Of a DNA stretch of 64,000 nucleotides, positions 15,683 to 25,362 are shown piece after piece (the stretch's first letter is position 1; each line of letters opens with the position of its first letter). The position numbers and the translations under genes were made by a program. This stretch comes from JASHSH01 sp036490215 (GTDB lineage Bacteria; Pseudomonadota; Alphaproteobacteria; Rhodospirillales; Magnetospirillaceae), in contig DASXEH010000056.1 of the NCBI GenBank assembly GCA_036490215.1, positions 1 through 64,000 of the forward strand. Reading direction: 5' to 3'. The notes under the pieces are model-generated. The model did no database searches and was not told the origin of the DNA. It saw only the letters and a program-made list of their open reading frames with translations.

Positions 15683-15927
15683 GAACCGGCCGCTTCGATC
15701 TGGTCATCCTGGACATCGCCCTGCCGGACGGCAACGGGCTGACGCTGCTCGACCGGATCAACGCACTACAACCGCCGCCGCCGATCCTGGTCTTCACGGC
15801 GAACGAGTTCCGTCCCGAACATGCGGATGACGTGGCCAAGGTGCTGCTGAAATCGCGCACGTCGAATCGCGAGATCGTCGACACGATCAGAAGCCTGATC
15901 GCCCCGCGTTTCTCCCGATCACAGTAA
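15529..15927 (+). pseudogene. Second receiver domain, separated from its kinase by frame change
   Basis: Encodes ARILYAEDDPDLIRVASEI, VILDIALPDGNGLTLLD and LKSRTSNREIVDTIRSL, a complete receiver domain of the kind that ends kinase-REC-REC proteins. It lies in frame 1 while the kinase is in frame 2; the two overlap for 154 bp. The first residues MHRATAATTD look like the tail of an interdomain linker, not a natural start. It reads as the remains of the kinase C-terminus after an internal deletion of roughly 60-80 codons, unless expressed separately from ATG 15529. Converges with pfp with no gap. Confidence 0.65.
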
Positions 15928-17142
<1,215 letters not shown>

Positions 17143-17237
17143 GCGCCGTCTCTCCCGATGGCTGTTTCTTGGCTGCGAGCCTGACGTAAGCCGGGCCCCG
17201 TCGGCAAGCGACAAGTTGGAGGTGAGTTACACCATCC

Positions 17238-17312
17238 GTCACCCCCGCGAAGGCGGGGGTCCAGGGGCCACACGGGAAGCGGCCCTGGATGCCCGCCTTC
17301 GCGGGCATGACG
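17238..17312. repeat. Family-4 inverted repeat (CGTCACCCCCGCGAAGGCG type)
   Basis: Arms CGTCACCCCCGCGAAGGCGG at 17238 and its inverted partner ending GCGGGCATGACG at 17312; each arm also contains its own hairpin. Lies upstream of the phosphofructokinase gene and at the 3' end of the hydrolase gene. A second copy is at 56844-56918. Confidence 0.8.
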
Positions 17313-17328
17313 AAAAAAAGATCGCCTC

Positions 17329-18237
17329 TTACCCCACCCTCGCCCGCGCCTCGACCTTGGTCAGGAACGCGCCGATCGGTTTCAGCACCACCGGCACCAG
17401 CGGCTCCGAGAGGTCGTGCGCCATCCCGGGCACGATCACCAATTCGGCGCCGGGGATGCTGTCCGCCGTGTCCTTGCCACCTTCCGGCGGGACGAGCCCG
17501 TCATCGGCACCGTGCACCACCAGGGTCGGCGCGTGTACGTCTTTGAGCAGATCGTTGCGCGGCGGCGCGACGATGATCGCGGCCATCTGCCGCGTGAAAC
17601 CGGTGGGCTCCCAGGGCGAACGATCGACCTCGCGTTCGGCGCGGGCGCGCAGCTGTTCGTCGCTGTCGGGATAGCCGGGATTGCCCATCGCCCGCCAGGC
17701 GCGGAGCGCCGCGACAATGCGGTCCTCGCGGCCCGTGCTGGCCGGCGGCGCGACCAGAGCGGCCATGATCTCGGGCTTGGCTTGCGGCAGGCCGCGCTTG
17801 GCCGTGGTCGACATGATCGAGACCAGGCTGCGCGTCTTCGCCGGATAATGGATCGCCACCAGTTGCGCGATCATCCCGCCCATCGATGCACCGACGATAT
17901 GCGCCTGCTTGATCCCGAGCGCGTCGAGCAGCCCCACTGCATCGGCGGCCATGTCCTCGAGCCGATAGGGCACCAGGGGATTCTGCCCCGCCACCACCTG
18001 CGCGATAACCTCGCGCAGCTGCGGCGCATTCTTGTCCAGCAGATGGGTGGACTTGCCGACATCGCGGTTGTCGAACCGGATGACGCGAAAGCCCCGCGCC
18101 ACCAAACCCTCGCACAGCGCGACCGGCCACAGCGTCATCTGCGCGGCAAAACCATGGATCAGCAGAACGACGGGATCGGCTTCGTTCCCGAAGCTTTCGT
18201 ACTCGATCTCGATCCCGTTGGCTTTGACCTGCGGCAT
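17329..18237 (-). CDS. Alpha/beta hydrolase
   Basis: 302 aa. Alpha/beta-hydrolase fold with oxyanion segment LLIHGFAAQMTLW, nucleophile elbow GASMGG (Ser near 118), acid in HGADDGLVP and His in GMAHDLSEP. Resembles the esterase and aclacinomycin-methylesterase-like branch often annotated only as hydrolase. No signal peptide, so cytoplasmic. Substrate unknown. The neighbouring genes give no pathway hint. Confidence 0.85.
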   Translation of the reverse strand: MPQVKANGIEIEYESFGNEADPVVLLIHGFAAQMTLWPVALCEGLVARGFRVIRFDNRDVGKSTHLLDKNAPQLREVIAQVVAGQNPLVPYRLEDMAADAVGLLDALGIKQAHIVGASMGGMIAQLVAIHYPAKTRSLVSIMSTTAKRGLPQAKPEIMAALVAPPASTGREDRIVAALRAWRAMGNPGYPDSDEQLRARAEREVDRSPWEPTGFTRQMAAIIVAPPRNDLLKDVHAPTLVVHGADDGLVPPEGGKDTADSIPGAELVIVPGMAHDLSEPLVPVVLKPIGAFLTKVEARARVG

Positions 18238-18307
18238 AATTGACTCCCTGATTGCCCCGCGAGCCTAGCGGAGAAATCAGGGAACTCAAGCGGTCAGACG
18301 GTGACGC

Positions 18308-19576
18308 TTATTCAGCGGCAACGGCGAGCTTGCGATGGGCGAAGGCCGCGCCGGTCAGGGTCAGTGCCGCCACCACACAAGCCATGCCCGCAATGATCAG
18401 CGCCGCGAGGTACGACGCGAACTCGCTGCGGATCAGACCCGCGCCCGCCGCCGCCAGCGCCGCGCCGAGCTGATGCCCGGTTGCGATCCAGCCATAGACC
18501 AGCGGACCATCTTTCTCGCCGAAATATTCGGTGGTCAGACGCACGGTGGGCGGTACGGTGGCAATCCAGTCGAGCCCGTAGAAAATCGCGAACACGGTCA
18601 GCTGCGACACGCCGAAATCAGAGAACGGCAGCAGCAGCAACGCAATGCCGCGCAGCCCGTAATACCAACCCAGCAGCGCCCAGTTGTTGACGCGGTCCGA
18701 CAGCCAGCCCGAGGCCGTGGTGCCGATCAGATCGAAGATGCCCATCGCCGCCAGCAGCCAGGCGGCCTTCACTTCAGGCAGGCCGTGATCCTGACAGAGC
18801 GCGATCATATGCGTGCCGATCAGCCCGTTGGTCGAAAGTCCGCAGACGAAGAAGCTGCCGGCCAACAGCCAGAAACGCGGCACTTTCACCGCACGGTTGA
18901 GCGCGCGGAAGGCGTTGAGGATCGGATTGCGCTTCTCGTCGGTCGGCGGTTCGATCGCCGTGCCGCCCAGGGGCGGGATGCCCACGGCCGAGGGCCGCTC
19001 GGGCACGAAGAACAGGAACAGCGGAATGATGGCCAGCGCCACCGCGCCGACGATCAGCGCCGAATTACGCCAGCCGGTGCTTTCGGCGACAGTCGCTAAA
19101 ATCGGCAGGAAGACGAGCTGGCCGGTCTGCACGCTGGCCGTGAGCAAGCCGAGCGCGAGGCCACGGTTCTTGCGGAACCATTGATTGGCCACTGTCGCCG
19201 CCAAGACGCTCGCCATCGTGCCGGTGGCGGTGCCGCTGAGCACGCCCCAGGTGGCCACCAACTGCCATGGCGAGACGACGCGTGTGGAGAGCGCGCAGGA
19301 AATCGCGAGCACCACCAGCGCGATGGGGATCGTGCGGCGCAAGCCGAAGCGCAGGATCAGCGCGGCCGCGAACGGCCCCATCAGCCCATAGAGTGCGATG
19401 CCGATCGACACCGCGAGCGAGGTCGTGGCCCGATCCCAAGACAGGTCTTTCTCGATCGGCACGAGGAGCACGCCGGGCATGCTGCGCGCACCCGCCGAGA
19501 TCATCAGCAAAACGAAGATCGCCACCACCACCACCCAGGCGTAGCGCTGATCGAGCCGGCGAACCAATGCGTGCAT
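18308..19576 (-). CDS. MFS transporter
   Basis: 422-aa, 12-TM major facilitator, possibly of the monocarboxylate/oxalate-formate branch (AGARSMPGVLLVPIEKDLSW in TM1-2). I choose ATG 19576 (MHALVRRLDQRYAW) because AAAGGG sits five bases before it; upstream ATGs at 19600 and 19630 lie in the leader. It is divergent from maoC-marR across a 137-bp region with a perfect palindrome, so it is probably controlled by that MarR protein. A TTGACT at 19669-19674 (minus strand) could be its -35, with the palindrome covering the -10 area. Substrate is not evident; efflux or uptake of a carboxylate or aromatic acid is possible. Confidence 0.88.
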   Translation of the reverse strand: MHALVRRLDQRYAWVVVVAIFVLLMISAGARSMPGVLLVPIEKDLSWDRATTSLAVSIGIALYGLMGPFAAALILRFGLRRTIPIALVVLAISCALSTRVVSPWQLVATWGVLSGTATGTMASVLAATVANQWFRKNRGLALGLLTASVQTGQLVFLPILATVAESTGWRNSALIVGAVALAIIPLFLFFVPERPSAVGIPPLGGTAIEPPTDEKRNPILNAFRALNRAVKVPRFWLLAGSFFVCGLSTNGLIGTHMIALCQDHGLPEVKAAWLLAAMGIFDLIGTTASGWLSDRVNNWALLGWYYGLRGIALLLLPFSDFGVSQLTVFAIFYGLDWIATVPPTVRLTTEYFGEKDGPLVYGWIATGHQLGAALAAAGAGLIRSEFASYLAALIIAGMACVVAALTLTGAAFAHRKLAVAAE

Positions 19577-19633
19577 CGACACCCTTTCCCCTCGGCGCAT
19601 GATTTTGCGTCGAGCTTGACCCCTTCGCATTAT

Positions 19634-19651
19634 TAGGTGTAATTACACCTA
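19634..19651. promoter_or_regulatory. Perfect palindromic operator, probable MarR site
   Basis: TAGGTGTAATTACACCTA is an exact 18-bp dyad midway between the divergent MFS and maoC-marR genes. Size and symmetry fit a MarR-family dimer site. It would overlap the MFS promoter core and precede the maoC start by about 60 bp. Confidence 0.7.
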
Positions 19652-19713
19652 TCTGAGCAGCGGCTGCAAGTCAATCTCGCCATGGCCGTTATGCGCGATG
19701 CGGAGGGCTCAGG

Positions 19714-20196
19714 ATGTATCTCGACGATTTCGTTGCCGGCACGCAGTACCAGGCGGGGCCGATCACCGTCGACAAGGACGAGTTGATCGCCTTCGCCAAG
19801 CGCTATGACCCGCAGCCCTTCCACACCGACCCCGAAGCGGCCAAGACCACTTTGTTCGGCGGATTGGCGGCCAGCGGCTGGATGACCGGCAGCCTGACCA
19901 TGCGCATGCTGATCGAAAGCGGCAACATCCCCACCGGCGGGTTGATCGCGCGTGAAGTGGAGAAAATCGAATGGCCGCGCCCGACGCGCGCCGGCGACAC
20001 GCTGCGCGCGATGAGCGAAGTGATCGAGACCATTCCGTCGAAGACCAAGCCCGATCGCGGCATGTTGCGCATGCGCACCACCACCACGAATCAGAATGGC
20101 GAGATCGTCCAGATCATGACCGCGCTGCTGGTGGTGCCGCGCCGCGTTGCCCCAGATGAAACGAGCAAAGCCGAAGTGAGCAAAGCCGATGCCTGA
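19714..20196 (+). CDS. MaoC-like dehydratase (hot-dog fold)
   Basis: 160 aa. MaoC/R-hydratase family with the catalytic segment FAKRYDPQPFHTDPEAA (Asp and His of the hydratase motif) followed by FGGLAASGWMTGSLTMRM. Members hydrate enoyl-CoA or act on related thioesters. It is the first gene of a two-gene unit with marR (8-bp overlap) and divergent from an MFS transporter, suggesting an inducible small catabolic or export module. Substrate unknown. Confidence 0.85.
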   Translation: MYLDDFVAGTQYQAGPITVDKDELIAFAKRYDPQPFHTDPEAAKTTLFGGLAASGWMTGSLTMRMLIESGNIPTGGLIAREVEKIEWPRPTRAGDTLRAMSEVIETIPSKTKPDRGMLRMRTTTTNQNGEIVQIMTALLVVPRRVAPDETSKAEVSKADA

Positions 20197-20662
20197 AGCC
20201 GCCAACACGAACACGCCCACCAGGCCGCGCGATCCCAACCGCCCGCATGGCTGCACCTGTTTTCGCCTGCGCCGTACCACGCGCCAGGTGACGCGCATCT
20301 ACGATACGCATCTTCTGCCTGTCAGCCTGACCTTGAGCCAGTATTCGATCCTGTCGAACCTGATGCGTGGCGGCCCGCCCAGCGTCAACGGCATGGCCGA
20401 GCTTCTCGGCATGGATCGCACCACGCTGACGCGCACCTTGAAGCCGCTGATCGCCGCGAAACTGTTGGCGCTGGAGACCGGCGACGACCGCCGCAGCAAA
20501 CGCATCGCGCTCACCGCGCAGGGCCGCGACACCTGGGAACGTGCAGTTCCGCTCTGGCGTGCCGCGCAGGCCGAGATCGAGTCCAAACTCGGCACGGCGC
20601 AGGTGAAGATGCTGCACGATCTGCTCGACACTTCTTTTACGACGCTCAACGACGTCGCCTGA
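20189..20662 (+). CDS. MarR family transcriptional regulator
   Basis: 157 aa winged-helix regulator: LSQYSILSNLMRGG, VNGMAELLGMDRTTLTRTLKPL (recognition helix) and GDDRRSKRIALTAQGRD (wing) are typical of MarR. Overlaps maoC by 8 bp, so translationally coupled. Expected to bind the 18-bp palindrome upstream of maoC and to repress both maoC-marR and the MFS gene; the ligand is unknown. Confidence 0.92.
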   Translation: MPEAANTNTPTRPRDPNRPHGCTCFRLRRTTRQVTRIYDTHLLPVSLTLSQYSILSNLMRGGPPSVNGMAELLGMDRTTLTRTLKPLIAAKLLALETGDDRRSKRIALTAQGRDTWERAVPLWRAAQAEIESKLGTAQVKMLHDLLDTSFTTLNDVA

Positions 20663-20784
20663 AGGCCGGACATGATCGAAATGAAACTCGATCGGTCACG
20701 AAGCGAAGAATTTTAGCGAAAATTGATCAATCTTTCGCGCCGCGTTGCAGGATGCGGCGGGGTGGCGGCGTCTATCCATTGACG

Positions 20785-20870
20785 CGTCATGCCCGGCCTT
20801 GTGCCGGGTATCCACGTCTTTGTTTCCGTAAGAAAAACCGTGGATGGCCGGGTCAAGCCCGGCCATGACG
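20785..20870. repeat. Family-3 inverted repeat in a 316-bp gap
   Basis: Arms CGTCATGCCCGGCC at 20785 and its inverted partner GGCCATGACG ending at 20870 pair around TTTGTTTCCGTAAG. The rest of the gap (20663-20784 and 20871-20978) shows no gene; 20690-20730 is AT-rich (AATTTTAGCGAAAATTGATC) and could hold a promoter, but I cannot define one. Confidence 0.82.
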
Positions 20871-20978
20871 AAGAGCACGTGAAACCACCCGCGCCACATT
20901 TTCCCCACAGCTTGGTCACTCGCGCGACTGTTTCGCCTCGGGCATTTCTTGCTGCGCACACAGAAGCATCGGGGTCGC

Positions 20979-22073
20979 GTGGTGGTGGCAAAAAGTGAAA
21001 CGGCAGCACGAGCGCCAAAGCGCGTGGAAGGTCTCGATGCGTTGCGCGGCTTCGCCGGACTTTCCGTCCTCGCCTATCACTTCTTGCGCGAATATGGACT
21101 GACCTTCCACGACGGCGATTACCAAGCGTGGATGGATCGCTACGGCCATTACGGCGTCGAGATCTTTTTCATCGTCAGCGGCTTCGTCATGTATCTCACG
21201 CTGAGCCGCAGCCCCTCGTTGCGCCATTTCGTCGCCGCACGCATCACCCGTCTCGCGCCCGCTTTCTACTGCTGTCTTGCGATCACGACGCTGCTGCTGG
21301 TGCTGCATCCGCTGGCCGATCTGCCGGGCCCGACGCTGCCGAAGCTGGCCGCCAATCTCACCATGGCGCCGGAATTGTTCGGTCAGGATGCGATGGATTG
21401 GTCCTACTGGACCTTGGGCTACGAGTTCGTCTTCTACGCCATGATCGGCGCCGTGTTCCTCTGTGGCGCGATGGCGCGGATCGACGGGTTCTGCCTCGCT
21501 TGGCTGCTGATGAGCGCGGCGCTGCAACTCGCCCTGCCCTATATCCCCCATCGCTTCGGCGAACTGTTGCTGATCGGCTATGGCCAGTTCTTCATCATCG
21601 GCATCGCGCTCTGCCGCTTCCATCGCGGCGGAGCGACGCGGCTGACCGGCACCGTGCTGGCGCTGGCTGTGGCGACATCGCTGTTCGGCTGCTCATGGCG
21701 CGCACCGACACCGGGGCTGCTCTATACCGGCGTGACGCTGCTTCTGACTCTGCTGGCCTGGGTGGCGATCAGCGACCGTATCCCGCGGGCGATTCGCACG
21801 CCGCTCTCCTGGGTGGCAACGGTGTCGTTCCCGCTGTTTCTGATCCACCAGTTTCTCGGCTATCACATCATCGCGGCGCTGCGGAACGACGGCCTGACGC
21901 TGCCCGCGAGCATCGCCATCGCCACCGCCTGTTCGATCACGCTTGCGGTGATGATCTACCGCTTCGTCGAACTGCCGATGCGCCCACGACTGAAGCGCTG
22001 GCTGACGCCGGCACCGAAACCGATGATCGCGCCCGACCCGGCGATGCTTTCGACCGCCGAGTTGCAGGACTGA
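20979..22073 (+). CDS. Acyltransferase 3 family membrane protein
   Basis: About 364 aa, about ten TM helices. Family features: GLDALRGFAGLSVLAYHFL in the first helix, then GVEIFFIVSGFVMY and the Arg pair in FVAARITRLAPAF. Such proteins O-acylate sugars of envelope polysaccharides or lipids. Start unclear: three consecutive GTG codons at 20979-20987 follow GGGG; a TTG at 20949 is also in frame. No sugar genes nearby to indicate the acceptor. Ends 8 bp before the sppA stop, convergent. Confidence 0.85.
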   Translation: MVVAKSETAARAPKRVEGLDALRGFAGLSVLAYHFLREYGLTFHDGDYQAWMDRYGHYGVEIFFIVSGFVMYLTLSRSPSLRHFVAARITRLAPAFYCCLAITTLLLVLHPLADLPGPTLPKLAANLTMAPELFGQDAMDWSYWTLGYEFVFYAMIGAVFLCGAMARIDGFCLAWLLMSAALQLALPYIPHRFGELLLIGYGQFFIIGIALCRFHRGGATRLTGTVLALAVATSLFGCSWRAPTPGLLYTGVTLLLTLLAWVAISDRIPRAIRTPLSWVATVSFPLFLIHQFLGYHIIAALRNDGLTLPASIAIATACSITLAVMIYRFVELPMRPRLKRWLTPAPKPMIAPDPAMLSTAELQD

Positions 22074-22081
22074 AGCGGCGC

Positions 22082-23842
22082 CTATTTCGTCTCGATTGGC
22101 GGCATGCGCAGCGTGTTGTCCTGTTCGGACAGCATGGCCTCGAACGGCTGCAGCATCGCCTCCACCTTTACCAGCGTCCGCAGCATGGTCGAGGCTTCGG
22201 AGTCCATGGGCAGGCCGCCGTTGCGCAGCGCATGCACCAGTTCATTGAACGGACTGCGCGGCTGGGGGAACGGCGCGAGGCGCAGCGGCATCTGTGACGG
22301 CAGGCGCGCCAACCGGCGGACCGCGACGAAAGCCTCGGCATAGCCGCCATTCTCGTCGACCAGGCCGATCTCTTTCGCCTTGTCGCCCGGCCAGACGCGG
22401 CCGCGCGCCACGGCGTCCATATCCTTCGCGTCGATCTTGCGCGCCTTCTCCGCCTTGTCGGTGAAGTCGGCATAGACGTGATCGAGCATGGCGTTGAGCC
22501 GCTCCCAGCCGGCCGGCGTGAAGGGCTGGTTCTGACTCCACATGCCGGAATTGGCGCCCTGATGCACCTCGTCCCAGGTCACGCCCAGCTTCTTCCACAG
22601 ATCGGCCAGCACGAACTTGCCGGCGAAGACGCCGATCGAACCGGTGATCGTGCCTGGCTCGGCGACGATACGGTCGGCGCTCATGGCCGCGAAATACCCG
22701 CCCGAGGCGGCAACATCGCCCATCGACACCACGACAGGTTTTCCCGCCGCGCGCGCATTGTTGACCTCACGCCAGATCGCGTCCGACGCGGTGTAGGAAC
22801 CGCCGGGGCTGTCGATGCGGAACAGGATCGCCTTGACGTCCGGATCCTTGACCGCGTCGCGGAAGGCCTGGGTGACACGCCCAGCCGCCATCGAATTGTC
22901 GTTGCCGAGCGGTCCGCCGTCGCCGCCACCCGAGGTGACCGGTCCGGCGCCGACGATGAGCGCCACCTTCACCGCTTCGGGCCGCGGGCCCAGGCGCGTT
23001 GCATAGCTGTTGACGCTGATCATCGCCGACCCGTCTTCGGTCAACGATTTGTCGAGTTCGTCCCAATAGCCGGCGCGATCGATCAACCCGGCCGCCTTCG
23101 CTTCGTCAGAGAAGAGGATGCCCTTGTCCATCAGGGCCCGCACATCTTCGGCCTTCAGCCCGCGCGACGCGGCGATCCCATCGACCGCCTGATTGGTCCA
23201 GGCGGCGACCAGCCCGTCCATCGTCTCATGCGCTTCCTTCGAGAACTTTTCGTGAGTGAACATCTCGATGGCGGATTTGTACTCCCAACGGCCGCTGAAC
23301 TGCGGCTGCACACCCAGCATGTCGAGCGTGTTCTTGATGAACGGGCTCTGCAGCATGAAGCCCGAGAGCCCATAAGTGCCCGAGGGCTGCAGCCAGACTT
23401 CCTTGAACGCGCTCGACACATACGCGGCAATGGTCGAACCGCCGAAGCCGCCCAGCTCTTCCGAGAACACCACCGCGCGCTTGCCCGAGCGGCGGAACGC
23501 CGTCACCGCGTCGCGCACTTCCTGCGCGGCCGCCATACCCATCGGCGCGCCGTCGAGACGCACCACCAGCGCGTTGACGCGCGGATCATTGGCGGCGCGA
23601 TCGAGGGTCTGCACCAACTCGCTGAGCACGGTCACGTCATGGTTGGCGAAACGGGCGAGGGGGCTGTCGGGCCGGGTCTCGACCACGCCATTATCGAGAT
23701 TCAGCGACAGAACCATATGCGCCGGCAACGGCTTTTCACGCGACGACGACACCGCCGCCACCGTCATGAAGACAGTGCCCAGAACCATGAACCCGCCGAT
23801 AACGGCAAGCACGATAACGATGAGACGGCCGAGGAAACGCAT
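22082..23842 (-). CDS. sppA: Signal peptide peptidase SppA, long form
   Basis: 586-aa membrane-anchored serine protease that degrades cleaved signal peptides. One N-terminal TM anchor (about residues 5-33), then two tandem S49 domains as in the 67-kDa type. General-base Lys189 in WEYKSAIEMFT and nucleophile Ser380 in GDVAASGGYFAAM form the split Ser-Lys dyad. LFRIDSPGG and ITGSIGVFAGKF are also conserved. Single gene with a large repeat region upstream. Confidence 0.93.
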   Translation of the reverse strand: MRFLGRLIVIVLAVIGGFMVLGTVFMTVAAVSSSREKPLPAHMVLSLNLDNGVVETRPDSPLARFANHDVTVLSELVQTLDRAANDPRVNALVVRLDGAPMGMAAAQEVRDAVTAFRRSGKRAVVFSEELGGFGGSTIAAYVSSAFKEVWLQPSGTYGLSGFMLQSPFIKNTLDMLGVQPQFSGRWEYKSAIEMFTHEKFSKEAHETMDGLVAAWTNQAVDGIAASRGLKAEDVRALMDKGILFSDEAKAAGLIDRAGYWDELDKSLTEDGSAMISVNSYATRLGPRPEAVKVALIVGAGPVTSGGGDGGPLGNDNSMAAGRVTQAFRDAVKDPDVKAILFRIDSPGGSYTASDAIWREVNNARAAGKPVVVSMGDVAASGGYFAAMSADRIVAEPGTITGSIGVFAGKFVLADLWKKLGVTWDEVHQGANSGMWSQNQPFTPAGWERLNAMLDHVYADFTDKAEKARKIDAKDMDAVARGRVWPGDKAKEIGLVDENGGYAEAFVAVRRLARLPSQMPLRLAPFPQPRSPFNELVHALRNGGLPMDSEASTMLRTLVKVEAMLQPFEAMLSEQDNTLRMPPIETK

Positions 23843-23942
23843 ACGGAATTCACCGGATCGTGAATAATGCGATCCGTTATCGGCTGAGACGGCGCCAGGG
23901 TCAATGGTGGGGATGGTTAAAAGTCAGCCCCGCAATATGATT

Positions 23943-24092
23943 CGTCACCCCGGAAGCACAAGGATGCGCAGCAGGATTGTGCTATCCGGGGTCCGGGTTA
24001 TCAAAGAAGGCGCTTCGCGCGAATCACTCCCGGATTCCGGATCAGCGCTTCGCGTCATGCTTTGCATGACACTCAGCTTGTCCGGAATGACG
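23943..24092. repeat. Family-7 long inverted repeat (CGTCACCCCGGAAG type)
   Basis: Outer arms CGTCACCCCGGAAGC at 23943 and TTGTCCGGAATGACG ending at 24092, with inner inverted segments (ATCCGGGGTCCGGG and its partner near 24030-24045, and GCTTCGCG/CGCGAAGC-type arms). The element fills almost the entire sppA-amrS divergent gap, leaving little room for promoters. Confidence 0.75.
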
Positions 24093-24137
24093 ATTCAGTG
24101 AGTTGCGAGTCGCATCGCCGATGCCTAGACTCGTTCC

Positions 24138-25232
24138 ATGACAGAGGATTGGGGCACCGACCCGGCGGCCATCATCCCGGCGCGGCATTGGCATGCGCTT
24201 GAGGACGGGCGGCTGCAATGCGATGTCTGTCCGCGGTTCTGCAAGCTGAATGACGGGCAGCGGGGCCTGTGCTTCGTGCGTGCCCGGCAGGGCGATCAGG
24301 TCGTGCTCACCACCTGGGGGCGGTCGTCGGGCTTCTGCATCGACCCGGTCGAGAAGAAGCCGCTCAATCATTTCCTGCCCGGCACGCCGATCCTGTCGTT
24401 CGGCACCGCAGGCTGCAACCTCACCTGCAAGTTCTGCCAGAACTGGGACATCAGCAAGGCGCGCGAGGTCGATAAGCTGAACGACGCGGCCTCGCCCGAA
24501 ATGATCGCCCGCGCGGCGGCCCAGCTCGGCTGCCGCGCGGTGGCCTTCACCTATAACGATCCGGTGATCTTCCTCGAATACGCGATCGATGTGGCCGAAG
24601 CCTGCCGCGCGCTGGGCATCAAGACCGTGGCCGTCACGGCGGGCTATATCGCACCGCCTGCGCGCGCCGAGTTCTTCGATGCGATGGATGCCGCCAATGT
24701 CGATCTCAAAGGCTTCACCGAGGATTTCTATCACAAGGTCTGCGGCGGCCATTTGAGCGACGTGCTCGAGACGCTGGAATACCTGCATCACGAAACCGAT
24801 GTGTGGTTCGAAATCACCACGCTGCTGATTCCGGGCGAGAACGATTCCGAGCATGAAGTCGCCGCCCTGTCGCGTTGGGTGCACGACCATCTCGGGCCCG
24901 ATGTGCCGTTGCATTTCTCGGCCTTCCATCCCGATTGGAAGATGACCGACCGGCCCCACACCCCGGCGCAGACGTTGACCAATGCGCGGCGCATTGCCCG
25001 CGACGCGGGGCTGCATTTCGTCTATACCGGCAACATCCGTGATCCCGAGGGCGGCAGTACGTGGTGTCCGAATTGCAAAAACCTGTTGATCGAGCGCGAC
25101 TGGTATCGGCTGGGCGCGTGGAATCTCGACGCCGCCGGACGCTGCCGATTCTGCGCGACGCCGCTGCCCGGACGATTGGAAGCCATGCCCGGCACCTGGG
25201 GCCCGCGCCGGCAGCCGGTGCGGCTCAGTTGA
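24138..25232 (+). CDS. amrS: AmmeMemoRadiSam system radical SAM enzyme
   Basis: 364 aa. Radical SAM cluster motif CNLTCKFC (CxxxCxxC) in GTAGCNLTCKFCQNWDI. N-terminal extension with CDVCPRFCKL, and a C-terminal Cys knot (WCPNCKNLL, CRFC) typical of the AmmeMemoRadiSam class, where this enzyme co-occurs with AMMECR1 and Memo domain proteins. Neither partner is in this window. The reaction is not established. Relatives include pyruvate formate-lyase activases. Confidence 0.88.
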   Translation: MTEDWGTDPAAIIPARHWHALEDGRLQCDVCPRFCKLNDGQRGLCFVRARQGDQVVLTTWGRSSGFCIDPVEKKPLNHFLPGTPILSFGTAGCNLTCKFCQNWDISKAREVDKLNDAASPEMIARAAAQLGCRAVAFTYNDPVIFLEYAIDVAEACRALGIKTVAVTAGYIAPPARAEFFDAMDAANVDLKGFTEDFYHKVCGGHLSDVLETLEYLHHETDVWFEITTLLIPGENDSEHEVAALSRWVHDHLGPDVPLHFSAFHPDWKMTDRPHTPAQTLTNARRIARDAGLHFVYTGNIRDPEGGSTWCPNCKNLLIERDWYRLGAWNLDAAGRCRFCATPLPGRLEAMPGTWGPRRQPVRLS

Positions 25233-25239
25233 AAAATTT

Positions 25240-25345
25240 CCCTCCCCCTGGCGGGGAGGGCAAGGGTGGGGGGATGAACCTCTCGACCTTTGATCTCTCG
25301 CTGCGAGTCACCCCACCCCTACCCCTCCCCGTCGAGGGGAGGGGC
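25240..25345. repeat. Family-1 repeat pair, tails inward
   Basis: Forward copy 25240-25275 (CCCTCCCCCTGGCGGGGAGG then AAGGGTGGGGGG) and inverted copy 25309-25345, 33 bp apart. The tails face each other, the same orientation that brackets the DUF559 genes, but with no gene inside. Lies between amrS and the following membrane-protein gene. Confidence 0.85.
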
Positions 25346-25362
25346 TTCTAAATTTAGGTCGC

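Noticed and set aside
17238..17312. Family-4 hairpins as rho-independent terminators
   Set aside because: The stems are strong, but the adjacent tract is A-rich rather than T-rich in the direction needed for the neighbouring genes; the sequence recurs as a dispersed repeat.
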